A stretch of DNA of 53,418 bases from DATKHF01 sp035510355 (GCA_035510355.1 DATKHF010000027.1:1-53418), one strand, 5' to 3'. Positions 1 to 6,954 are shown, counted from the first letter of the stretch. Notes: generated by a model not told the origin, from the letters alone. Made by a program: numbers and translations.

Positions 1-47
1 ACGGTATTCATCTTGTTTGATCGCCCTTTGCCTAGTTGTATAGGGGC

Positions 48-263
48 TCAGAAATTGGTTAAATCGGAAATTGAAACAGTGAGAGCTTTCGCTAGCTTCT
101 GTAGGCTTTTCAGCGAAGGGTTACGAACACCACGCTCAATATCCGAAATATAGGTGCGGTCTAGCCCTGTCAATTCGCCCAGCTTTTCTTGTGATAAACC
201 GGCCTCATTCCGCAACGTCCTTATCTTCTTGCCTAGCTTCTGTTGGAGGCTTGTTCGTGCCAT
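48..263 (-). CDS. XRE-family HTH transcriptional regulator (71 aa)
   Basis: This is a compact single-domain helix-turn-helix protein of the Cro/C1 type. Residues about 10-66 form the HTH_3 fold, with the recognition segment around GLDRTYISDIERGVRNPS and the typical ending of such regulators (ISDL). The reading frame extends 21 codons further upstream, but the start at 263 (MARTSL) is preferred because the extra residues are low quality and the upstream segment carries a promoter and inverted repeats. It is transcribed away from the rest of the element. Family knowledge suggests a repressor of the element's own genes; the target is inferred, not shown. Confidence 0.85.
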   Translation of the reverse strand: MARTSLQQKLGKKIRTLRNEAGLSQEKLGELTGLDRTYISDIERGVRNPSLKSLQKLAKALTVSISDLTNF

Positions 264-310
264 GTGTAAAACATGACACTGTCGACTATGATATACCATC
301 GACGATAGTC
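261..310. promoter_or_regulatory. Probable promoter and operator of the XRE gene
   Basis: Upstream of the XRE start, the minus strand reads TTGTAG, 16 nt, TATCAT, a plausible sigma70 promoter. Two inverted repeats overlap it: CATGT/ACATG at 261-275, which includes the start codon, and GACTAT/ATAGTC at 284-310. The motif GTCGAC followed by an AT-rich run (281-295) recurs at 813-828, upstream of the next operon. This is what an autoregulated repressor operator looks like, but binding is inferred. Confidence 0.45.
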
Positions 311-388
311 TACAAAGTACTTGCAAGCCCTCTGATAATCATCGATAATTAAATTATGAATATAAATCTATGCAAACAGAGCTAGTTT

Positions 389-739
389 ATGGGTAAAGTC
401 TTATTCAGAGTAAGGGTTAAACCGATTTATAGTTCTAAGAAGTCTTATGCCAGAACTACTATGGTAAAGGTGTTACGCAACGGAAATATCGCCCTAAATC
501 CTCGGGGTGGCCTGACCACAAAACTTTGGGGGGTATCAATCAAGAGAATTGAGAATAGCAGTATCAGCCGTATCACGTATAAGAATGCTCATACGGGCAT
601 ACTGACGTATCAACGCAGCCTGACTATCGAGTTAACGGACGGCGACAGAGTATCATTCCGGTTGCAGCGATTCGCCAATCGAATGAATCTGGAGCATTTA
701 TTAGCCGAACTCTACGACAATAGGTTTAGCCAAGCCTAG
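389..739 (+). CDS. Hypothetical protein (116 aa)
   Basis: I do not recognise a family. The protein is basic and beta-rich in appearance (alternating hydrophobic residues, RVRVKPIY, SLTIELTDGDRVSFRL), with no membrane segment or cysteine motif. The second half reads like a small pleckstrin-like or SH3-like beta sheet followed by a C-terminal helix (ANRMNLEHLLAELY), but that is only an impression. It starts at ATG 389 with a weak AGAG upstream, and is followed 26 nt after the stop by a strong terminator, so it is probably monocistronic. It sits divergently from the XRE regulator, which may control it. Confidence 0.6.
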   Translation: MGKVLFRVRVKPIYSSKKSYARTTMVKVLRNGNIALNPRGGLTTKLWGVSIKRIENSSISRITYKNAHTGILTYQRSLTIELTDGDRVSFRLQRFANRMNLEHLLAELYDNRFSQA

Positions 740-765
740 ATAGTAGCTTATCCACAGAACTGTTG

Positions 766-789
766 CAGGGGTCGTTGACCCCTGTTTTT
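766..789 (+). terminator. Rho-independent terminator
   Basis: A perfect 8-bp stem (CAGGGGTC 766-773 with GACCCCTG 777-784) with a 3-nt loop is followed by five T. It ends the transcript of the 389-739 gene and separates it from the recombinase operon. Confidence 0.9.
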
Positions 790-863
790 CCTATTGCCTG
801 ACCGAAAGTTACCGTCGACAATATAAATACAACTAAATAATATTCGCAAGAAAGAGGCAAGCG

Positions 864-1787
864 ATGAATACACAGTTCAATGGTATGGAAGCTCAGGCAA
901 TTCCATATAGTCCAAGTCTATTAAAAAGCTGTTTGCAGAAGTCGGTAAGACGTGGGGAGGTCGATAAGGCTTTGGCAATCACTAAGAGCTTACTAACGAA
1001 AGACCCACGAGCCTGTCTCAGGCGTTTAATGGTCATTGTATTAGAAGACGGGCTGCTGTTGCCGAACTATGACCAGTTGGCAATTTTGACCGACAGGATA
1101 CGAGTTAAAGGAGCTAGTCTAACCGAGGAAGATAAATCGTTGATTTTATCTATGGTCGCCGATCTCACCTGCTGCGAATGGCGAGATTTCGAGAAGGAAA
1201 ATCCCGACTACTCGAAAGACTACAAAATAGCTAAGTTGGAAGACCAAGAATTAGCATTAGTAAATGCAATTTCCTACCGAGCCAATATAGGAGGTTATAA
1301 GGGAGATACGGATATGCTCAGGCTCTTCAGTAGGGTTTGGAATCGACGCTTCGCTGAAGGCTCATGGAGTATCGATAAGCTCAAAAGTTACTTCAGCGGC
1401 GAAATTATTGAGTGGGCCGACACTCCATTTGCAACGAATTTAGATATTCCGCTCGTAGGATTAGATTTTCATTCGACCCCTGTAAATAAGATTCTGATTA
1501 AGAAACCGAACGTCGTAGAGATGATACAAAAAGCTATGCCACCGGAAACGAGGTCATGGGCTGGCGAATGGAACTCAGACCTCGACATTCTGAACAAAGT
1601 TTGCTGGGTTATGAGGTCGGGCATCAACACTAAGCGAGTGCTATGGACTGGTAAGCCAGTTAATTGGCTTCAGGCAGACAACATACCTGAACAGCATTGG
1701 CAGGATTTCAAGGATATTTATAAAAAGATTGAACCGGAACTTGATAATATCTGCCAGTGGTATCTCGATAAGGTCAGCCAGGCATGA
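864..1787 (+). CDS. Orphan RarA/MgsA C-terminal-like protein, coupled to a recombinase (307 aa)
   Basis: Residues about 18-60 (LLKSCLQKSVRRGEVDKAL, then ACLRRLMVIVLEDG) match the pattern of the helical collar region of MgsA/RarA clamp-loader-like ATPases, where a KS-x-RRG helix precedes RR-x-x-V-x-x-SED. There is no Walker A or B motif, so this is not a full ATPase. Such free-standing collar-like domains occur in phages and mobile elements; the role is unknown, and tethering to host replication proteins is only a guess. The C-terminal 200 residues are unfamiliar. A good Shine-Dalgarno (AAAGAGG, 851-857) supports ATG 864. The stop overlaps the start of the tyrosine recombinase (ATGA), so the two are translationally coupled. 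Confidence 0.65.
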   Translation: MNTQFNGMEAQAIPYSPSLLKSCLQKSVRRGEVDKALAITKSLLTKDPRACLRRLMVIVLEDGLLLPNYDQLAILTDRIRVKGASLTEEDKSLILSMVADLTCCEWRDFEKENPDYSKDYKIAKLEDQELALVNAISYRANIGGYKGDTDMLRLFSRVWNRRFAEGSWSIDKLKSYFSGEIIEWADTPFATNLDIPLVGLDFHSTPVNKILIKKPNVVEMIQKAMPPETRSWAGEWNSDLDILNKVCWVMRSGINTKRVLWTGKPVNWLQADNIPEQHWQDFKDIYKKIEPELDNICQWYLDKVSQA

Positions 1788-2671
1788 ACGACCTGATTAC
1801 AATGCCGAAGCCGGATATCGACAGCATTTTCGATTCGCTAGATGTTGGCGAAAATACTCGCCACGAATACCGGCTGCGTATAATCCCGTTCTTAGCATTC
1901 GTACAAACCGAAGGACTATCGCTGAATATCCTGTTGGATTACAAACGGCTGTTAGCCAAACGTGAGGATTATGTTATATCGACAAAGAACAAAAATTTGG
2001 TGGTCGCAAAGGTATTTTTGAGAGAATGTCATCGGCTGGGCTTAATCGAGCGAGATATCACGAGTAACGTCAAATGCTTTAAGCAGGACAAACGGCATAA
2101 GGTGGACGGTCTGAACGACGAAGAGGTGTCGCTCATAAGCCAATGGGTGAAAGATAATCCCCATAAGCTACGAGAACGTGCTATGCTCTGTCTGTTATTG
2201 TTGAATGGTCTCAGGCAGTTTGAGGTTTGCAATATCAAGCTCAAGGATTTAGATTTGAAAGCCGGTAGGCTATCCGTAATCGGCAAAGGGCGTGATGATT
2301 ATGAGAGAATCCATTTGCACCCGAACACTACCAGAGCATTGCGACGTTATTGCCGAACCGTAAAACTGCAATCCGACGATTACCTATTTACCAGTAAGCG
2401 ACGGCAAAGCAAAAACCGGAAGCTCACAACCAGAGGCTTGCAACTTATCATCAAAGGCATTTTCTTGGAATTGGAAATAGACCGGACAGTTCACGGCTGT
2501 CGTCATTATTTCGTGACCCGCTTAATTAAAACGATGCCTGGCAACCTAACGATAATCGCCAAATTCTCAAGGCATGAATCTCTAGAAATGTTGAAAATTT
2601 ATGACGATAGTCTGTTAATGGAGCAATCCTTAGAGCAGTACCGCAAAGCCTTCAACGACTTGAAAATATAG
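1784..2671 (+). CDS. Tyrosine recombinase/integrase (295 aa)
   Basis: This is a full-length phage-integrase-family enzyme that cuts and rejoins DNA through a 3'-phosphotyrosine intermediate. An N-terminal SAM-like core-binding domain (about 15-95) is followed by the catalytic domain. The complete active site is visible: Arg144 in NGLRQFEV, Lys168 in VIGKG, His237 and Arg240 in HGCRHYF, His264 in FSRHES and Tyr273 in KIYDD. It starts at the ATGA overlap with the upstream collar-like gene. It lies about 4 kb from the tRNA attachment site, whereas the serine recombinase is at it. This enzyme may therefore serve dimer resolution or inversion rather than integration, though tRNA targeting is also typical of its family. 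Confidence 0.93.
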   Translation: MNDLITMPKPDIDSIFDSLDVGENTRHEYRLRIIPFLAFVQTEGLSLNILLDYKRLLAKREDYVISTKNKNLVVAKVFLRECHRLGLIERDITSNVKCFKQDKRHKVDGLNDEEVSLISQWVKDNPHKLRERAMLCLLLLNGLRQFEVCNIKLKDLDLKAGRLSVIGKGRDDYERIHLHPNTTRALRRYCRTVKLQSDDYLFTSKRRQSKNRKLTTRGLQLIIKGIFLELEIDRTVHGCRHYFVTRLIKTMPGNLTIIAKFSRHESLEMLKIYDDSLLMEQSLEQYRKAFNDLKI

Positions 2672-2682
2672 CTTGCTTTTAG

Positions 2683-2748
2683 GGCGAACACACCAGTACA
2701 CAACTAGAACAGTATAGGCGAACACAGCGTAAATACGGGGCGAACACA
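2683..2748 (+). repeat. Iteron-like direct repeats GGCGAACACA (x3)
   Basis: GGCGAACACA occurs exactly at 2683-2692, 2717-2726 and 2739-2748, a CGAACA remnant follows at 2753, and GGCGAACAA lies at 2802-2810 across the Shine-Dalgarno and start of the next gene. Copy-to-copy spacing is 34 and 22 nt, about three and two helical turns. They sit in the only sizeable gap of this half of the element, upstream of a TATGAT -10 at 2773-2778. They may be iterons of a replication origin or operators of the following DNA-binding-type protein. Confidence 0.7.
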
Positions 2749-2809
2749 TACCCGAACAGCACCTAATAATGCTATGATGTTCTGGAAAAGTCTGGTGAGG
2801 AGGCGAACA

Positions 2810-3595
2810 ATGAGCAAGAATCCACAAACGCTGGCTAATCTCCGAGAAGCCGAAAAGATTAAACGGAGTCCGTTTAAGACTAAGATTCATGCCAACCCTC
2901 CAATGAAGCTGGAAATCGATGCTATGTTGGATAAAGGCATTGCCCTACGGACGATACACAGGGATATGAAGCGAAAGTATGGCGAGGTAATGCCGTCACT
3001 GTCTACGTTCAGCAACTACGTTAAGGTTCATTACGTGCCACAGCACAGCGTAACCGTACCGAAACAAGGTGCAGCCGCATTAAAGGATTTTGACGCACTG
3101 CTAAAGCTCCGTAATGAAATTGAAGATATAGATGCCCGGATTCAAAAGTTCGCTGAAAAAGAGAATGTTACAGGCTTCCCGATTGAGGCTGTTAGAAAGT
3201 ATCGTGAACTGAAAGTGATTGCACTGGAAAAGTACGTTATGCTTGGGATCAAACTCGGCGTGATAGATGGAATGCTGCCGGCCGAAGTAAATAATTACGG
3301 AATGGTTAATACTGGAACGATTGTCGCAACTGGTGATTACGCCCTGCTTAATGATGACGAGCTAATCCAGTTGGACAATATGATAGCTTTCCAGCAGGAG
3401 CAGCAAGAGCTTGCCGCAATGTCTGTCAAATATGTACCCGACGAAAACGACCCGAACGTAACATTCAGTGTAATCCAACGACACGACCCTGACATGATGG
3501 CGGAAATGGAAGCTATACACGAAAAGTATGAAAAACGAGTTGAGGCTAATAAGCAAAAGAGACTTAAATTGGCTGCGGCAGAGGCCGATATTTAG
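2810..3595 (+). CDS. Putative DNA-binding protein with HTH-like N-terminus (261 aa)
   Basis: The start at 2810 (MSKNPQ) is chosen over an upstream in-frame ATG because GAGGAGG (2797-2803) lies 6 nt before it. Residues about 38-70 (LDKGIALRTIHRDMKRKYG, then SLSTFSNYV) look like a helix-turn-helix of the type in resolvases and phage small terminases. The middle (about 95-150) and the C-terminus are long charged helices. No large terminase or packaging gene is near, so a packaging role is not supported. Its position directly behind the iteron-like repeats suggests an origin- or operator-binding protein, but this is inference. Confidence 0.6.
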   Translation: MSKNPQTLANLREAEKIKRSPFKTKIHANPPMKLEIDAMLDKGIALRTIHRDMKRKYGEVMPSLSTFSNYVKVHYVPQHSVTVPKQGAAALKDFDALLKLRNEIEDIDARIQKFAEKENVTGFPIEAVRKYRELKVIALEKYVMLGIKLGVIDGMLPAEVNNYGMVNTGTIVATGDYALLNDDELIQLDNMIAFQQEQQELAAMSVKYVPDENDPNVTFSVIQRHDPDMMAEMEAIHEKYEKRVEANKQKRLKLAAAEADI

Positions 3596-3651
3596 ACTAA
3601 GTCAATGGTCGTTTATTTCAATAATCCTATTTCTTGTAATAAACATCAGCG

Positions 3652-3680
3652 TTGAAAAAATCGACAATTTTTGCTATAAT
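3652..3680 (+). promoter_or_regulatory. Strong sigma70-type promoter
   Basis: TTGAAA (3652-3657), a 17-nt spacer and a perfect TATAAT (3675-3680) predict transcription from about 3687. There is no ORF for about 165 nt, so the transcript has a long structured leader or is itself an RNA. Confidence 0.8.
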
Positions 3681-3686
3681 GTCATT

Positions 3687-3835
3687 AGTACATTAGACAA
3701 CTCAGAACAGACCCGAAGACTTGCAAGGACAGTCATAGCAGCAATCGCTGCAAATAGCATTTTGCTAATATGACGCCTTCGGTTTGTTAATTGAATCCTA
3801 GAACGCCATAGCAAAATGCTTGGCGTTTTTTGTTA
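3687..3835 (+). ncRNA. Candidate regulatory RNA or attenuated leader of the replication genes
   Basis: The predicted transcript begins at about 3687 and meets an intrinsic terminator at 3802-3831. The terminator has AACGCCA/TGGCGTT with an inner AGCA/TGCT stem and a one-base bulge, then six T. An upstream hairpin (TAGCATTTTGCTA, 3755-3767) is complementary over 11 nt to the terminator core (3810-3820), so the two can form mutually exclusive structures. A second pairing, TTGAATCC (3791-3798) with GGATTCAA (3844-3851), would hide the GGGA ribosome site of the next gene. The layout resembles antisense or attenuation control of plasmid replication genes; the mechanism is inferred. Confidence 0.55.
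3802..3831 (+). terminator. Rho-independent terminator in the leader of the replication genes
   Basis: An 11-bp stem with one bulged T (3809), a three-base loop and a run of six T (3826-3831). It lies between a strong promoter and the DUF5659-type gene, so it would act as an attenuator unless read through. Confidence 0.85.
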
Positions 3836-3855
3836 CCTAAACGGGATTCAATGTG

Positions 3856-4113
3856 ATGAGTACGAATCAAGAATATGAAAAGAACTATTTCCCTGTTACA
3901 GACCTAGCTTGCTGCACAGCACTTATTAGCAATGGTCATAAGTTACTGGCACTCAAGAGGAATGATTATTCCCGACGGGTGCAGTTTTTATTTGAGCTTG
4001 ATTCGACGATTGAAAACACCGAAGCCAAATTTTGGAATGATGAACTGCTTGTAAACCCACGCACGTATTTCGACAACCTAAAGGCCGTCAAGAGCCGGAT
4101 TTATTCGGGCTGA
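3856..4113 (+). CDS. DUF5659-type small protein (85 aa)
   Basis: The sequence pattern YFPVTDLACCTALISNGHKL, an inner RRVQFLFELD strand, a short acidic helix and the ending NPRTYFDNLKAVKSRIYS is that of the DUF5659 family as I remember it, common in CPR and Chloroflexota mobile DNA. Its function is unknown. Start ATG 3856 is preferred to GTG 3853 because GGGA (3843-3846) is at good distance; that site lies inside a predicted stem with 3791-3798. It is 10 nt upstream of the RepO-like gene and probably cotranscribed with it. Confidence 0.7.
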   Translation: MSTNQEYEKNYFPVTDLACCTALISNGHKLLALKRNDYSRRVQFLFELDSTIENTEAKFWNDELLVNPRTYFDNLKAVKSRIYSG

Positions 4114-4123
4114 GGGTAATAAC

Positions 4124-4963
4124 ATGGAAAATAAGAATGAATCAGTAAACAACAATCCAGCTACCGAGGGGTTCACCAGATACCCTAACTCGGTGGTTGA
4201 CTTTGCATTGTTAGGCGAATTGAAGCCACTAGAATCGAGGCTCCTGCTTCTTGTAGTACGACTGACGTTCGGCTGTCATCGTGAATGGGTCGAACTTATA
4301 CAGGCAGACTTAATAGCAGCCGATATTGCTGCTAATCGTGCGAAAGATGTTATCGCATCCGCACTTAGTAAAGGTGTGTTGGTTCGAGATGGAAAATCTA
4401 ATCGGTATCAGGTCGGTAGCCGTTTCTTAATACACAACGAAAGAGGACAAAGCAGACTCGATCAACTTATTCATCGGCAACTTAGTGGAAGTTCCGAAAA
4501 ACGGAACATCTATGTTCCTAAAACAGGAACAAGCATATTGCCAAAAGAGGAAGACGATAGTTACGAAAATAGTAACTCTGTAGTATTCCTAAAACAGGAA
4601 CATTTAAGAGTAGTAAGACGCAAAAGTACACGACCTAAAGATAGATTAAAGAAAGTTTATAAAGAAACTGTTAAAGAAACTAACGCCCGTAAGACAACTA
4701 TCAGTCCTTATGATTATAAGCCGCATAGCCCTAGTCAGAGAGCGGCTCTAGCAGTTTGGCGATACTTAGAACCTGATAAGCCTGAGAACTTCGGTCTGTA
4801 TGTGGGATTTGTGAAGCGTGGATTACCTGAACGCATTTTTTATGAATTGGCGATGGCGATTAACGATGACAATACCGTTAAGAACAAAGGAGCTTATTTC
4901 AACAAGAAGGCTACAGAGTATTGCCGACGACGATCTAAAGAGGTGGAGGTTATGAATGGCTGA
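4124..4963 (+). CDS. RepO-like replication initiator with winged-helix N-terminus (279 aa)
   Basis: Residues about 16-96 (FTRYPNSVVDFALLGELKPLESRLLLLVVRLTFG...) follow the phage replication protein O N-terminal pattern: a short N-terminal motif, a conserved RLLLLVVR-x-TFG helix with H-R-E-W, then a winged helix (DLIAADIAANRAKDVIASALSKGVLVRDG). This domain binds origin repeats in lambdoid phages. The middle (120-190) is a basic, disordered linker and the C-terminal part (200-270) is helical, a likely partner-binding module. GAGGG at about 4112-4116 serves as ribosome site. It is the most plausible initiator of the element, and the repeats at 2683-2748 are candidate targets. It overlaps the next small gene by 8 nt. 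Confidence 0.75.
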   Translation: MENKNESVNNNPATEGFTRYPNSVVDFALLGELKPLESRLLLLVVRLTFGCHREWVELIQADLIAADIAANRAKDVIASALSKGVLVRDGKSNRYQVGSRFLIHNERGQSRLDQLIHRQLSGSSEKRNIYVPKTGTSILPKEEDDSYENSNSVVFLKQEHLRVVRRKSTRPKDRLKKVYKETVKETNARKTTISPYDYKPHSPSQRAALAVWRYLEPDKPENFGLYVGFVKRGLPERIFYELAMAINDDNTVKNKGAYFNKKATEYCRRRSKEVEVMNG

Positions 4964-5180
4964 AACCAAACCTCTGGCCAATCAGCTAATCCTTGAATTA
5001 AAGGAGATTTTGGAGCGTAAGAACGGACGTTCTTATAGCTATGACGAGGCTGCTCGTATTGGTCGTGGTCTGGTCGGGATATATGACGAACTCGCTGACA
5101 ATCCGCTCGGTATCGGGGTTATTAAAAAGAAGAAAGGAGATGCTGACGATAGTCCACAATTAACTCATAAGAACAGATGA
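4956..5180 (+). CDS. Hypothetical small protein (74 aa)
   Basis: A short, charged protein predicted mainly helical (NQLILELKEILERKNGRSYSYDEAARIGRGLVGIYDELA) with a basic-acidic tail. I do not recognise it; the middle resembles short accessory proteins found next to replication or recombinase genes in mobile elements. It overlaps the RepO-like gene by 8 nt with GGTGGAGG as ribosome site inside that gene, so coupled translation is likely. The serine recombinase that follows has its own promoter. Confidence 0.6.
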   Translation: MAETKPLANQLILELKEILERKNGRSYSYDEAARIGRGLVGIYDELADNPLGIGVIKKKKGDADDSPQLTHKNR

Positions 5181-5187
5181 TAAATGC

Positions 5188-5193
5188 TATAAT
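5188..5193 (+). promoter_or_regulatory. Extended -10 promoter of the serine recombinase
   Basis: TGC-TATAAT (TGn extended -10) lies 16 nt before the recombinase start codon, with AAGGGAG at 5197-5203 as ribosome site. No clear -35 hexamer is visible, which is usual for extended -10 promoters. Confidence 0.65.
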
Positions 5194-5209
5194 TTAAGGG
5201 AGAACTAAT

Positions 5210-6886
5210 ATGAGTATTACTAAAAAAGTCTGCGTTACAAATCCGAGGGTATCCGGTAAAGACCAGGAACTAACTGGTTACTCGCTACCTGCTCAAAGTA
5301 AATTATTGGAAAGCTACGCACTAGACAAGGGCTATACGGTCATGAGGGAGTTTCCAATTACTGAGACTGCTTCAAAGCCTAAGCAAAGAAAAATCTTCAA
5401 TGAAATGATGGACTACGTAAATGACAAAAAAATCAAAGTCATCGTAGTTGAAAAGGTTGACCGATTGGTACGCAATTTTAAAGATGTCGTGATGGTAGAC
5501 GAATGGCTGGAAGAGGATGAAGAACGGCAAATACACTTTGTGAAGGATAACCTTGTGTTGCACAAAAACTCTCGATCACAGGAGACACTAAATTGGGGCA
5601 TTCGAGTTATTTTTGCTAAAAACTACATCGATAACCTTAAAGAGGAAGTTGATAAAGGCGTTAAGGAAAAGTTGGCTCAAGGCTGGTTGCCTGGTTCGCC
5701 GCCACTCGGCTATAAGACTATCGGCAACGAAGGTCATAAAATCCACGTCATTGACCGTGAAGTAGCCCCACTCGCTGTAAAGATGTTTGAGGCGTATATG
5801 AATCCTAGTGCCTCATTGACTACGGTAACGGCTGAAATGAAAGCCCTGGGACTTAGAACGAAGCTAGGGCGTGAACGTGAAGATGGCAAGCGTCAGGGCG
5901 GTCGTCCGTTCTCCAGAAGCCACATCACGAGGCTGCTAAGCAATCCGTTTTATATTGGGATCAATGTCTGGAACGGTGTTGAGTATGATAATGGCAGGCA
6001 GGAACAGTTAATCAGCCGGGACTTGTTCGAGGCTGTACAGCTTAAAATGCAACGGAAAAATCCGCCAAAGTACAACAAGCATAATCCGCTTTTTAAGGGT
6101 GTGTTCTTCTGCGACGGGTGCGGCAATGGCATAACGTGGGAGCCACAGAAAGGCGGTTGGTACGGCCACTGTAACACAAAATCTTGTGAAGCTCGGAAAG
6201 AACATTGGGCTACTGAAAAAGATGTCGAGGATACGTTAAAACAGCAATTTGCTGCCTTGAGGGCTGTTGATGAGGAAGTTATTGAATGGACTCGTAAAGC
6301 TCTACGGGAACGCCACGAAGACGACCAGGTTTCCTACCATGCTTCGCTGATGCAACTTGAGACACGACGTAAGGAACTGCAACGAATGCTCGACAATGCA
6401 TACGAGGATAAGCTGGCAGAAGAGATAACACGTGAGAGATACGAGGAATTGGCTAAAAGGTTTAAAGAGGAGCAAAAGAGCATCACAGACCAGATAGAAC
6501 GGTTTGACACGCTGTATGCCTCCAAAATGGAGTATAACCTTGACCTGTATGAGCTATCGCAACGTGCTGCTGAAATATACGAAACTAAGACATCAGTTGA
6601 GAGCCGACGGAACTTGATAGGTGAATTATTTTCGAACTTACGTTTATTCGGTAAAAAACTAGAGTACGAATACTCTGAAACCGTAGCAGCGATAGCAAAA
6701 AAGGCCCTTGAAGATGCTGCCCTGCAAAGGCAATTCGAACTGGAAAATAACGGGGATTTTAAGGTACGGGAGGCTTACATAGCAGCCGCTCGGACTATAT
6801 GGCTGGGGATGAGGGATTCGAACCCCCGATCCTGGGACCAGAACCCAGTGCCTTACCGCTTGGCCAATCCCCAGTACAAGAGGTAA
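5210..6886 (+). CDS. Large serine recombinase whose C-terminus is read from the tRNA-Gln antisense strand (558 aa)
   Basis: A large serine recombinase of the phage-integrase type. The N-terminal resolvase domain has the nucleophile Ser15 (PRVSGKDQ) and the VDRLVRN motif (83-89). The recombinase domain follows (about 165-290, LGYKT, RLLSNPFYIGINVWNG). A zinc ribbon (Cys301, Cys304, Cys321, Cys326) and a coiled coil (about 365-455) control synapsis. The last 28 residues (531-558) are simply the antisense translation of the tRNA-Gln gene, and the stop lies 11 nt beyond it. The enzyme sits at the attachment site and is therefore the likely integrase. In the excised circle the reading frame must continue differently, so the C-terminal tail should depend on integration state. 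Confidence 0.93.
   Translation: MSITKKVCVTNPRVSGKDQELTGYSLPAQSKLLESYALDKGYTVMREFPITETASKPKQRKIFNEMMDYVNDKKIKVIVVEKVDRLVRNFKDVVMVDEWLEEDEERQIHFVKDNLVLHKNSRSQETLNWGIRVIFAKNYIDNLKEEVDKGVKEKLAQGWLPGSPPLGYKTIGNEGHKIHVIDREVAPLAVKMFEAYMNPSASLTTVTAEMKALGLRTKLGREREDGKRQGGRPFSRSHITRLLSNPFYIGINVWNGVEYDNGRQEQLISRDLFEAVQLKMQRKNPPKYNKHNPLFKGVFFCDGCGNGITWEPQKGGWYGHCNTKSCEARKEHWATEKDVEDTLKQQFAALRAVDEEVIEWTRKALRERHEDDQVSYHASLMQLETRRKELQRMLDNAYEDKLAEEITRERYEELAKRFKEEQKSITDQIERFDTLYASKMEYNLDLYELSQRAAEIYETKTSVESRRNLIGELFSNLRLFGKKLEYEYSETVAAIAKKALEDAALQRQFELENNGDFKVREAYIAAARTIWLGMRDSNPRSWDQNPVPYRLANPQYKR
6800..6873 (-). tRNA. tRNA-Gln (anticodon CUG), host gene used as attachment site
   Basis: The minus strand folds into a full cloverleaf: acceptor TGGGGAT/ATCCCCA, discriminator G, encoded CCA (6800-6802), D arm with AAGCGGTAAGG, anticodon stem CTGGG/CCCAG with loop TTCTGGT (anticodon CTG) and T arm GGGGGTTCGAATCCCTC. 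The U1-A72 pair is a Gln feature. It lies antisense to the end of the serine recombinase gene, with its 3' end facing the mobile element. It remains intact after integration. Confidence 0.97.
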
Positions 6887-6932
6887 TTATACTAAAGATA
6901 TTCTATTTCAGCCACTTGGATAAAGCATATGG

Positions 6933-6938
6933 TACAAT
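6933..6938 (+). promoter_or_regulatory. Extended -10 promoter for the metK riboswitch transcript
   Basis: TGG-TACAAT (extended -10) places the transcript start near 6945, just before the SAM riboswitch. No convincing -35 is seen. Confidence 0.5.
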
Positions 6939-6954
6939 ATCATTACTTAACAAT

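Larger units (their letters stand above)
1..6886. mobile_element. Right part of an integrated mobile element at tRNA-Gln
   Basis: The block holds two site-specific recombinases of different families, an XRE regulator, a phage RepO-like replication protein, iteron-like repeats and several short unknown genes, then stops at a tRNA-Gln gene, after which housekeeping genes begin. The element abuts the 3' end of the tRNA, the usual side for tRNA-targeted integration, and the serine recombinase ORF runs through the tRNA antisense strand. The left end is not in the window, so its length and the second att copy cannot be seen. No relaxase, capsid, terminase or type IV secretion gene is visible, so it may be a plasmid-like or satellite element. 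The integrated-element call is strong; its exact class is not. Confidence 0.85.

Noticed and set aside
1729..1965. 78-codon frame overlapping the collar-like and recombinase genes
   Set aside because: It is a shadow frame across two well-supported coupled genes, with no ribosome site of its own.
2810..3595. Phage small terminase
   Set aside because: The HTH-like start is compatible, but no large terminase, portal or capsid gene is present in the visible part of the element.
6008..6205. Minus-strand frames inside the serine recombinase
   Set aside because: They are antisense to conserved recombinase and zinc-ribbon codons and have no promoter or ribosome site.
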